From: Promethearchaeota archaeon
GTDB taxonomy: Archaea; Asgardarchaeota; Lokiarchaeia; Sigyniarchaeales; SOKP01
Reading direction: 5' to 3'
DNA length: 64,000 nucleotides
Assembly: GCA_016840085.1 (NCBI GenBank)
Contig: JAEOTA010000081.1
Location: forward strand, 207,562 to 271,561
In this document: positions 45,619 to 54,119 of the stretch, piece after piece
Layout of the letters: every line of letters starts with the position of its first letter
Position numbering within the stretch: position 1 is the first letter of the stretch
The notes under the pieces: model-generated
What the model was told of the DNA's origin: nothing
Databases searched by the model: none
Seen by the model: the letters and a program-made list of their open reading frames with translations, nothing else
Program-made: the position numbers and the translations under genes

Positions 45619-46872
45619 TTGGCTAAAGCAGTAGAGGCAAAAAATGGAAGTAAAGTTGAAATGGGAGAAGCATATTACTGTCCCGAATGTAAAAGAACAC
45701 ATACTAAAGGAAAGATTTATAAAGATCATTTTAAATATGCCCAGTTGGAAGAAACTGGGGAAGAAATGAATGAAGATGCTTATGATGACGAAACAGAATT
45801 AATGGAAGCATTCAATGAGTTAGAAGAAAAAGAAAACATTCTAGAAGATGAAGAGAACATTGATAAAATTGAACCTCAAATAGACCAAGGAATAGATAAT
45901 GATGAGGAGGATGATGAAATTAGTAAAAATAATTGTGTAAATGCTGTGAAAAAACTCCCGGGTGTAGGAGAAGCTACATTAAATAAACTTATAAAAGCAG
46001 GATTCAATAGCCTTGAATCTATCGCCTATACACCACCCTCCATAATTAAAGAAGAAAGTGGTCTTGGTGATAAAACTACTGAAAAACTAATTAAAGCATC
46101 AATGGAACAATTGGGCATAGGATTTAAATCTGCTGATGCTATATGGGAACATAGAAAGAATATTGCAAGAGTTACTACTGGTAGTCAAGAGCTAGATGAT
46201 GTATTAGGCGGTGGTGTAGAGACTGGAAGTGTAATTGAGTTTTTTGGAGAATTTAGAACTGGAAAAACTCAGATTATGCATCAATTATGTGTGAATGTAC
46301 AATTACCCAAAGAAAAAGGTGGACTTGAAGCTAGAGCATTATATATTGATACGGAAGGTACTTTTAGACCGGAAAGAATAATCCAAATGTCTGAAGGGCT
46401 TGATTTAGATTATAAGAATGTGTTAAAAAATATTGTTTTTGGAAGAGCTTATAATTCTGATCATCAAATTTTACTAATTAAAGAGGCCACTAATATCATT
46501 AAAGAAAAAAATATAAAATTAATTGTCATTGATTCATTAATTGGACATTTTAGAAGTGAGTATATTGGGAGAGGCACTTTAGCTAGTAGACAACAGACTA
46601 TCAATACTCATTTACATGATTTATTAAGGTTATGTGATATTTATCCTGATTTATCGGTCGTAGTTACAAATCAAGTATCTGCGAAACCGGATGTGTTTTA
46701 TGGTAATCCTTTGACTGCTACTGGCGGAAATATTGTTGCACATGGTTCAACAATTAGGGTTTATTTGAGAAAAGGTAAAGGGGAACAGAGGATTGCAAAA
46801 GTAGTTGATGCTCCTCATTTACCAGAGGCTGAAGCCGTCTTTAGTATTACGGAAAATGGAATATCTGATTAA
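45619..46872 (+). CDS. radA: DNA recombinase RadA with N-terminal zinc-knuckle-like and acidic extension
   Basis: RecA/Rad51-family recombinase that forms ssDNA filaments for strand exchange. The core is canonical: helix-hairpin-helix domain (about 106-165, LPGVGEATLNKLIKAGF), Walker A GEFRTGKTQ (210-218), LYIDTEGTFRPERI, Walker B IKLIVIDSLIGHFR (299-312) and the ATP-cap/L2 region. At 417 residues it is longer than usual (about 320-350). The extra N-terminus has C21, C24, H28 and H37 (YYCPECKRTHTKGKIYKDHF) as a possible metal-binding knuckle and an Asp/Glu-rich linker (48-101). Start could be TTG at 45619 or ATG at 45661 (MGEAYYCPEC). Confidence 0.93.
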   Translation: MAKAVEAKNGSKVEMGEAYYCPECKRTHTKGKIYKDHFKYAQLEETGEEMNEDAYDDETELMEAFNELEEKENILEDEENIDKIEPQIDQGIDNDEEDDEISKNNCVNAVKKLPGVGEATLNKLIKAGFNSLESIAYTPPSIIKEESGLGDKTTEKLIKASMEQLGIGFKSADAIWEHRKNIARVTTGSQELDDVLGGGVETGSVIEFFGEFRTGKTQIMHQLCVNVQLPKEKGGLEARALYIDTEGTFRPERIIQMSEGLDLDYKNVLKNIVFGRAYNSDHQILLIKEATNIIKEKNIKLIVIDSLIGHFRSEYIGRGTLASRQQTINTHLHDLLRLCDIYPDLSVVVTNQVSAKPDVFYGNPLTATGGNIVAHGSTIRVYLRKGKGEQRIAKVVDAPHLPEAEAVFSITENGISD

Positions 46873-46884
46873 AAATAATATATA

Positions 46885-47142
46885 TTAAATTTTTATTTTC
46901 CAACCTTCTCTCTGTGTAAATTGTATTCTATTATCCTTATTCATTTGCTGTATTATTTTGTTTATTACTTTTTCGGAAATAGTGATTCTGGATTTTACAG
47001 CACCCTCTAAAACGTTATCAATTAATAATTTTAGCGTTTGAACTGATTTTTTTTCATAGAGAATTTTTAAAACAAGTTTTTCAATAATTTTTCTGACATC
47101 TGAATGGATAACAACTTTGCCTTTTTGATTTTGATCTGACAT
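46885..47142 (-). CDS. Small hypothetical protein
   Basis: 85 residues, unrecognised. It is highly charged and predicted mostly helical (VRKIIEKLVLKILYEKKS, then VINKIIQQMNKDNRIQF) with a terminal QREGWKIKI; the pattern could be a winged-helix or a helical bundle. It converges on radA with a 12-bp gap. The ATG and length are plausible, with no competing ORF. Confidence 0.5.
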   Translation of the reverse strand: MSDQNQKGKVVIHSDVRKIIEKLVLKILYEKKSVQTLKLLIDNVLEGAVKSRITISEKVINKIIQQMNKDNRIQFTQREGWKIKI

Positions 47143-47385
47143 ATTTCTTTTACGGTAATCAATAAACTAAATAAAGATAATTGAAATTCAGTTCATATAT
47201 GCAAAATAGATATATATAGGATAGCTATTGTACTATTTATAATTTCTCTCAAAAATAAGTTAAAGATGTTCTTTTACTAACATAGGTTTTTAAACATAAA
47301 ATAACAAAATAAAGAAAAACAATTCTTAAAGTAAATCTAATTATAAAATTCAAAAAATTATAAAAAAATGTTAAAAATTTTTTTT

Positions 47386-50300
47386 TTAAACTAGCTTTTC
47401 ATACTCTTTAGCTTTATTCGTTAATCGTTTAACTTCCTTAGTCATTTCTGTTACTCCTAACTTAAAAATTTCTGAAGCAATTTTTGAAGACATTTTGTAT
47501 TTTTGTGCTGATTCACTATATTTTTCTTCTTTAGCCGCAGTTTTTGCTTCATTTTCGAGTTTTTTCATCTTTATTTTGAGGTCTTTTATTTTAATCTTCC
47601 GTATAATATCATCTAATACGGTAAATTCCCTCGATAACTCCCAATTCAGAGCTATTCGTGCAGCATTCTGGAATATCTCAATAGATTTATCAAAATCTTT
47701 CTTATCCAGTTTTTCTCTTGCAATTTTGTTTAGTTTCTTAATTTCCTTTTTAGCCTCTTTTACATTCTCAATTAATGCAGCTCCGGGTTTAGCTTCAATA
47801 GGTGCTGAAACAATCTCTTGGCGTTCTGTTAAACTTGCAAAATAAGCCTCTCTTTCTGCAGGACCCATTTGAGCTAAATCATTAACCAATTTCTGTTTCT
47901 CTTCTGGAGATAAATCAATTAGACTTGTTACTTTTTGATTTATAAGATTTATTTCTTGTTGAGAAATAGGAGGTGCTTCAATAGCAGATATTTCTATTGG
48001 CATCAAAATTTTCATATCTCTTAATTCCTTAATACCCATGAAGATTTCTGCAGTGTCTTTACTAGATTTTTCACTTGCTTCTTTTAGAAGGGTAGCGATA
48101 AAGAAAAAGTTCCTTTCAGAATCTTTTATCAAACTATTTGCAATTTTGAGCACATCTCTTGAATGAGAAATCTTCAATGCTTTAATATTTGAAAACTCAT
48201 AGGTAATTTCATGAGGTAATATAATTGATGTGTTCAAAATCTCATCAATGAGCATCCCTGAATCTCTGAATATATTAAGTTGCCCTCTCCATGTGGGAAG
48301 ATCATTTGCATAGGTTTTTTCAAATATCTTTATTAATTCCTTTAAATTTTTACGTAAAATTATTGAAGCATTCTTAGAGAGTACTAGAGCGATTCTTATG
48401 AACTCTCCATCAGATAATAATAACATTTTGTCACCGTAACTTATTTCATTCAATTCCTCTTGAGAAACTAAATCTTTTCCAAAAGAACTTATAGCTGATA
48501 TAAATCCACTAATTAGTTCAGGGTCAATTGCTTCGGATCCAAATGATTTAAAGTAAATACATGTTCCTGTGTTCTTATGTAACACTAAAACATGTTCTAA
48601 GTTAATCGCATCATCGAATATTGTCCTAACTTCAGTTAATACTCGTGCTTTTTCTCTCTTTTTAGGAACTACAACACCACGATAAACTCCTAATGAAGCA
48701 CCAACAACAGCTATAGCTGCTCCAATAATTATAAGGTATGGTAATAAATCTCCAAATGTTAACCCTGGCGGAGGTGGATTTAATATAATATCTGAAATTT
48801 CTAGTGTATCTCCTAGATGATTGTATGTAATTTGTATTTCCACAGTAAGTGTTATATTCATTGCATCGGTTCTTGTAGGAATCTGAAAAATATATATACC
48901 TGAACTATTTGTGAATATAGGAGTTATAGAATCTCCAGCTACACCATCAAAATAGGGTGTAATAATAATATTTTCTCCTATTAAAGGCAGCCAAACTGTA
49001 CCATCATAATATTCTGCTAAAATTGTTATATTAAAAACATTACCTGCAGTAACTTCAGTTGGGATATCGAGTACTGTAATCCTAACATTATATTTTCCTA
49101 TTATCGTTAAATTAAAAGCAAAAGTTGCATTTTCATAATTGGTTAAAGCAGTTGCAATATTAATTAAATAATTTCCGGCAACTAGCTCAGAAATTGAAGT
49201 ACTAACAGTTCCGACATGATTTGGATATATAAATTGTATATTTGATTGAAGAACACCAGTTACACCTGTATTAAGGTTTCTATATGTAACATAGTAAGAT
49301 GATGCTGCCTGTGTAACATTATTATTATTAAATTCTAAATCAGATATACTATATTCTAAATTAATATCACTCCCTTTGAAAATTCTATAAAGATGTCCTG
49401 AACTAATAGACGTAAGTGCTCCACCAGGATCGGAAATTGAAATCAAATTGAATTGTGTATAATTTCCTCTCAAGTAAAATGTTACCAATGCCAAACTTAC
49501 ATCATAATTTGGAAATTTCGACACATTTAGTTGCAATGTATACCACCCTGAATTTAATCCTTTTGTGCTTACATCTACAATATAGGTTCCATTATCCCAT
49601 AAATCGTTCAATTTCCAATTGAAATCACCTCTATCCCATATTGTTCCTGTTGCATAACTAGTTATACTAACATTACTGGTTTTAAGTCCTAAAACTGCCT
49701 CGTTGTTGGTGGTATCATTAAAATAGAATCGGATAGTTTGGTTTAATCTGGAATTTCTCGCAATTTCGGAATTCCAAACAAGATTTTCTATTTGCGTTTC
49801 TATAATAGTAACGTCTATAATTAAATTTATTGTCTGTGTTTCGTTTCCTATTGCAGAAATAGTAAAGATATATGTATATGGAGAACCAGAGACATCAACA
49901 TAATCAGTATCTAAATATATAGTATAGGTACCATTAGCCCAATCTTTTAACCATGGATCGAATCCATAAGGAGGGCTCAGTTCTGTCCAATTCGCACCTA
50001 TGATCGGATCTGGAGTATAATCTGTATAATTAAAAGTATAACTTACATTGAGACCTCTTATTACTGAACCTAAATCTATATTATTTAAAGGCTCAATCGT
50101 AGTGGTTATTTGTCTATGAATCGTGAGAGGTCGCGATAAATTATTATAATGTTGTTTTGATGCATTAATTATAATGTCAATAAATCCAAAATTATTATTG
50201 AAATCAGAATGATCAGCGAAGATTGTTATATTATATTGCCCATTTCCTATATATGTGATATTATCAGTTCTATACGACATTCCTTCATTTAAACTATAAC

Positions 50301-52986
50301 TTACATCATAACCTAAAATACCTTGATTTTTGACGACATCATTATACTGAATGGTAATATTAAATGTTTGTCTATCAATAAAAATTGAACCATCTGAAGG
50401 ATCAAGTATTTCCAATGTGGTATTTCCTATTATTACTTCAGCGCTCAAATTTACATAATCATGATAATTCGGTTTACTGCCATTTATTATCAAATTAAAT
50501 GAACCATACCTATCAAATATTGATTCACTACAATTTACAATAATATCATAATTACCATTTCCGAATTCTGATATATACTTACTGTCATATGAACCTTCTC
50601 CCTCAATATCAACTTCTATTGTAGCACCAGTTATTCCTTCATTTCTAGACGTATCGTAATAATAAGCTGTAATAGTAAAAGTATCATCTGAATAATAAAA
50701 AAGTTTTTCTGGAAACTTCGTATATGTCAATCCTGTATCTCCTGTTATCGTGATGTCAAACCTAATACTTTGATTTTCATAAAAGGATTTGTTCACATTA
50801 ATTAAAATAATTTGTGGACCATAATTAGTAAAATTTATATCATTACAATAAACTGTTATATTGTATTGCCCATTTCCAAGATTTTTTCTATTATCTTGCC
50901 TCCAATCTACCCCTCCGTTAAGACTGTAATTTAGATTAGCATCATCAATCCCCAGTTCTTTAATTTCATCATAATATTCAATAGTAATATTGAAATATTG
51001 AGACGAGTTATAATTAGAACCATTCCCAAAATTATAATAATTTAAAGTTGTATTCCCTAAGATAGTAAATTGCACAATTTTACTCTGATTATTGAAAAAA
51101 GATCTATTTGCGTGAATTTCGACCGTCCTTAGACCATAACCATTAAATCTAGTATCATTACAATCAATAGTAACAGTATAATTTCCATCATGTAAATTTG
51201 TTACATTATCTATACTGAATGTTGAATCCTCTATGCTATAGCTAATATCCCCATCTAAAATCCCTTTATCTTGACCTGTATCATTAAAATATACCGTTAT
51301 ATTAAATTTTTCATTAGCATAAAAAACGTCATCTGGTAAACTAGGTGTTAAGTCTGAAATGCCTAATATCGTTAAATTATCAATCAAAAATCCAGCTGCA
51401 GTTCCATTATTCCATCCCAGACGAGAAATAAATACACCATAATCCGTAGCATTATCCTTAATTTTCCAATTACCAAGAGATACCTCTTTTGTTGCTGTGA
51501 TGGTATCATTGTAATTTGTGTGATTTAAATAATTGCCTGTGAAATCAGGACTATAAATCTCAATTATTGCGCTGCCGTCTTTAACAATTTCTGAAAAATT
51601 CCCTATAATATCTATTGTTTTATCATAATTTACTGTATAATTATAATATTTAACAGAATCAACAAAAATATTTATTTCATTAAGTAAATTTGTAGATTCT
51701 GCTGTAATATACCAATTAGGACCATTACTAGCATTATAAATTTGAAATTCCCTATATTTATTTACAGGTGGTCCTAATGTTGTGTTGTCAGTTAATTCAA
51801 TGGTATCATTAAATGCTTTAAAATTACTCCATGTCGTTGGGACAGTAAAATTGATCCAATAATTTGTGAATGTAGAATTAAAATGAACTAAATTTCCTAT
51901 AGACGCATTCCAATTAACAGTTTGTCCACTTCCAGCGATATTAAATTTTGAAGAGGCTTGTAAATTTGTTTTAGTAAAATTAATTTGAATTTGAGAAATA
52001 TTACATGTGACATCCCACCAATCGGCAGAAACAACATATTGCAGTTTTCCAGATGCACTAGTATTAACATCTAAAGATTCCCAATAACCTTCATTAATAT
52101 TATCACCATAACCACTCGCATTTTTGCCATTAATTTTAAGTTTAATTTGCTCTGGACTTGGTGTTTCGTTTATCGGAGATAATCCTAGTTTTAAAGTCAT
52201 ATCAATTCCTAATTCAGGTGTTAAGGCACCATGTGCCCAAACAATACTATCATATATCCCATCAGAACCCTCATACCAATTAGCACTTGCATCTAATTCA
52301 CTTCTTACTCTTACAAAGAATGTATTATTATCTGTGTTTGAAGGATCTAAAAATTGATGCCAATTTGTAATATTTTCCCATAAAGGACTAGCATGGTTAA
52401 CATTGGGTATTTGCTTTACCACTGTATTTGGGAGATTATATTTAAGATATGTTCCATCCCAGCTTGCATTATAGATGCGAATTTCTAAATATTGACTAGC
52501 TGTTGTTGATGCTCGAATAGAAATGTTTTCTATATAACAATTGTTTGGTATTTGGAAAGAAGTATAATATGCTTTATCTAATAATTCATTAAAAGCAAAT
52601 TCTTCGTCTTCAATTATTAATGTTTTATTTGGAGCATTTATATCATCAATATTGATTTTAGTATAACTTGAATTAAAATTGGTATCGGTTGGACAAGGGA
52701 TTAGAAATTTATTGTTATTGGAATCAGAAGTATTCAATATGGAATTAAAGGAAGTATCTAAATAAGATTGGTGAAGCGTAATATTAATATTTTCTCCGGT
52801 ACCATTAAAGCTTGTTGGATAATTTGCCAATCTTAGATTATCATCTTGCAAATTAAAATCATCTAACTCGTCACTATTATTTAAGTTTATAAAGATGAAA
52901 TTTAGTAAACTCAAGTTAATTGCTAACAATATAAGAACTAAAATCCGCTTACTTTTGTTGTTTTTTGAGTGTTGCATAATCATCAA
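47386..52986 (-). CDS. Giant receptor-like membrane protein: Ig-like ectodomain, one TM helix, longin/roadblock-like and TPR/MIT-like cytoplasmic part
   Basis: 1866 residues; function unknown. A basic N-terminus and hydrophobic helix (about 15-34) act as signal or anchor. Residues to about 1410 are beta-rich, dense in N-x-S/T sequons, and contain a run of Ig/cadherin-like modules of about 95 residues recognisable by LGNGQYNITV, IGNGQYNITI and FGNGNYDIIV with paired FNITI-type strands. A second helix at about 1412-1432 (IIIGAAIAVVGASLGVYRG, + strand 48690-48745) is followed by basic residues, which places the C-terminal 430 residues in the cytosol. There, LEHVLVLHKNTGTCIYFKSF to FEKTYANDLPTWRGQL reads like a longin/roadblock-type fold, then helical regions, and a tail with LNKIAREKLDKKDFDKSIEIF and EAKTAAKEEKYSESAQKYK resembling TPR/MIT repeats. 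Domain names are my inference. Confidence 0.85.
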   Translation of the reverse strand: MMIMQHSKNNKSKRILVLILLAINLSLLNFIFINLNNSDELDDFNLQDDNLRLANYPTSFNGTGENINITLHQSYLDTSFNSILNTSDSNNNKFLIPCPTDTNFNSSYTKINIDDINAPNKTLIIEDEEFAFNELLDKAYYTSFQIPNNCYIENISIRASTTASQYLEIRIYNASWDGTYLKYNLPNTVVKQIPNVNHASPLWENITNWHQFLDPSNTDNNTFFVRVRSELDASANWYEGSDGIYDSIVWAHGALTPELGIDMTLKLGLSPINETPSPEQIKLKINGKNASGYGDNINEGYWESLDVNTSASGKLQYVVSADWWDVTCNISQIQINFTKTNLQASSKFNIAGSGQTVNWNASIGNLVHFNSTFTNYWINFTVPTTWSNFKAFNDTIELTDNTTLGPPVNKYREFQIYNASNGPNWYITAESTNLLNEINIFVDSVKYYNYTVNYDKTIDIIGNFSEIVKDGSAIIEIYSPDFTGNYLNHTNYNDTITATKEVSLGNWKIKDNATDYGVFISRLGWNNGTAAGFLIDNLTILGISDLTPSLPDDVFYANEKFNITVYFNDTGQDKGILDGDISYSIEDSTFSIDNVTNLHDGNYTVTIDCNDTRFNGYGLRTVEIHANRSFFNNQSKIVQFTILGNTTLNYYNFGNGSNYNSSQYFNITIEYYDEIKELGIDDANLNYSLNGGVDWRQDNRKNLGNGQYNITVYCNDINFTNYGPQIILINVNKSFYENQSIRFDITITGDTGLTYTKFPEKLFYYSDDTFTITAYYYDTSRNEGITGATIEVDIEGEGSYDSKYISEFGNGNYDIIVNCSESIFDRYGSFNLIINGSKPNYHDYVNLSAEVIIGNTTLEILDPSDGSIFIDRQTFNITIQYNDVVKNQGILGYDVSYSLNEGMSYRTDNITYIGNGQYNITIFADHSDFNNNFGFIDIIINASKQHYNNLSRPLTIHRQITTTIEPLNNIDLGSVIRGLNVSYTFNYTDYTPDPIIGANWTELSPPYGFDPWLKDWANGTYTIYLDTDYVDVSGSPYTYIFTISAIGNETQTINLIIDVTIIETQIENLVWNSEIARNSRLNQTIRFYFNDTTNNEAVLGLKTSNVSITSYATGTIWDRGDFNWKLNDLWDNGTYIVDVSTKGLNSGWYTLQLNVSKFPNYDVSLALVTFYLRGNYTQFNLISISDPGGALTSISSGHLYRIFKGSDINLEYSISDLEFNNNNVTQAASSYYVTYRNLNTGVTGVLQSNIQFIYPNHVGTVSTSISELVAGNYLINIATALTNYENATFAFNLTIIGKYNVRITVLDIPTEVTAGNVFNITILAEYYDGTVWLPLIGENIIITPYFDGVAGDSITPIFTNSSGIYIFQIPTRTDAMNITLTVEIQITYNHLGDTLEISDIILNPPPPGLTFGDLLPYLIIIGAAIAVVGASLGVYRGVVVPKKREKARVLTEVRTIFDDAINLEHVLVLHKNTGTCIYFKSFGSEAIDPELISGFISAISSFGKDLVSQEELNEISYGDKMLLLSDGEFIRIALVLSKNASIILRKNLKELIKIFEKTYANDLPTWRGQLNIFRDSGMLIDEILNTSIILPHEITYEFSNIKALKISHSRDVLKIANSLIKDSERNFFFIATLLKEASEKSSKDTAEIFMGIKELRDMKILMPIEISAIEAPPISQQEINLINQKVTSLIDLSPEEKQKLVNDLAQMGPAEREAYFASLTERQEIVSAPIEAKPGAALIENVKEAKKEIKKLNKIAREKLDKKDFDKSIEIFQNAARIALNWELSREFTVLDDIIRKIKIKDLKIKMKKLENEAKTAAKEEKYSESAQKYKMSSKIASEIFKLGVTEMTKEVKRLTNKAKEYEKLV

Positions 52987-53259
52987 AAAATTTTTCTATT
53001 TAATTTTAAATTTATAATTTTTTTATAATAACAATAATCATTAACACTAATAAGATTGTAGATATATGAATATTTGTTTTTAAATAGTATTATATGAGTT
53101 ATTATCGCGACTAACTCCTATAAATTTATCTGATTTTAAAATTATTTTAATTATGATTTAATAAAATGCAATAATGGATAAAAGAGGACAAATAAAACAA
53201 ATAAACTTTAATTGTAAGAAAATAATGTAAAAGGAGATAAGGTAAAAAGTAACCAGATC

Positions 53260-53958
53260 TTAATTGTTTTCTTCTTTCTTTTTTAAAATTATTCTTGCAT
53301 CGACACAAACTAACCCCTTATCGTAAATAAATACCGGATTTAAATCCATTTCGTTAATTTCTTCATGTTCGACAACAAGATCAGATATTTTTAATAATGT
53401 CTTAACTATTGCATCAAGATCCGCTTTTGGTTTACCGCGATATCCATCTAATATGGGGAACCCCTTTATTTCGTGGATCATCTCGTTAGCATCATATTCT
53501 GTAATTGGTGCAATTCTGAAACTCACATCTTCGAGTAATTCAACTAATATCCCGCCTATTCCAAACATCAGAGCAGGTCCAAATTGTGCATCTGTCGTCA
53601 TACCAATAATTAACTCTGTTATTGGCTCGTCTGCCATTTTCTGAACAGATATTTTCCTATCTGCTTGAGATGGAATATTCATTAATTCATTATAAGCAGT
53701 TTCTACTTCTTCTTTACTTTTTAGATTCAATTTGACAGCACCAGTATCAGATTTATGTACAATATCTTCTGCAATAAGTTTCATAACTACAGGATACCCA
53801 ATTTCTTCAGCCGCGGATATAGTTTCTTCTTTTGAAATTGTTAACTTTTGAGCAGGGATTTGAATACCTAATTCTTGTAGTAATTCTTTAGATTCAAATT
53901 CTGTTAAAACAGTCTGATTTGATTCAATCTTTTCTTTTAAAACTTCAGCTATATTCAT
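53260..53958 (-). CDS. ADP-forming acyl-CoA synthetase, beta (ATP-grasp) subunit
   Basis: 232 residues forming only the ATP-grasp module of an NDP-forming acyl-CoA synthetase. It has the lid-helix start SKELLQELGIQIPAQKL, the nucleotide-binding EEIGYPVVMKLIAEDIVHKS segment, a GAVKLNLKSKEEV turn and the C-terminal EEINEMDLNPVFIYDKGLVC, where the Asp/Asn pair binds Mg. It is the natural partner for an alpha-type subunit such as the one at 28021-29487, about 24 kb away, not in an operon with it. Family call is solid; the pairing is inferred. Confidence 0.88.
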   Translation of the reverse strand: MNIAEVLKEKIESNQTVLTEFESKELLQELGIQIPAQKLTISKEETISAAEEIGYPVVMKLIAEDIVHKSDTGAVKLNLKSKEEVETAYNELMNIPSQADRKISVQKMADEPITELIIGMTTDAQFGPALMFGIGGILVELLEDVSFRIAPITEYDANEMIHEIKGFPILDGYRGKPKADLDAIVKTLLKISDLVVEHEEINEMDLNPVFIYDKGLVCVDARIILKKKEENN

Positions 53959-54119
53959 TCTTATACATCAATCTCGTTTAAGAAATTTAAACTAATAACT
54001 TCTAATTATTTAATAAAATAATATTAAAAATTTAAAATTAATTAAATAGAATTTCTTATCTTGTTCTTATAAAAATTTTTTTAATTAAGGGTAAAAAATT
54101 GTGAAAAAATAAAAATTTA

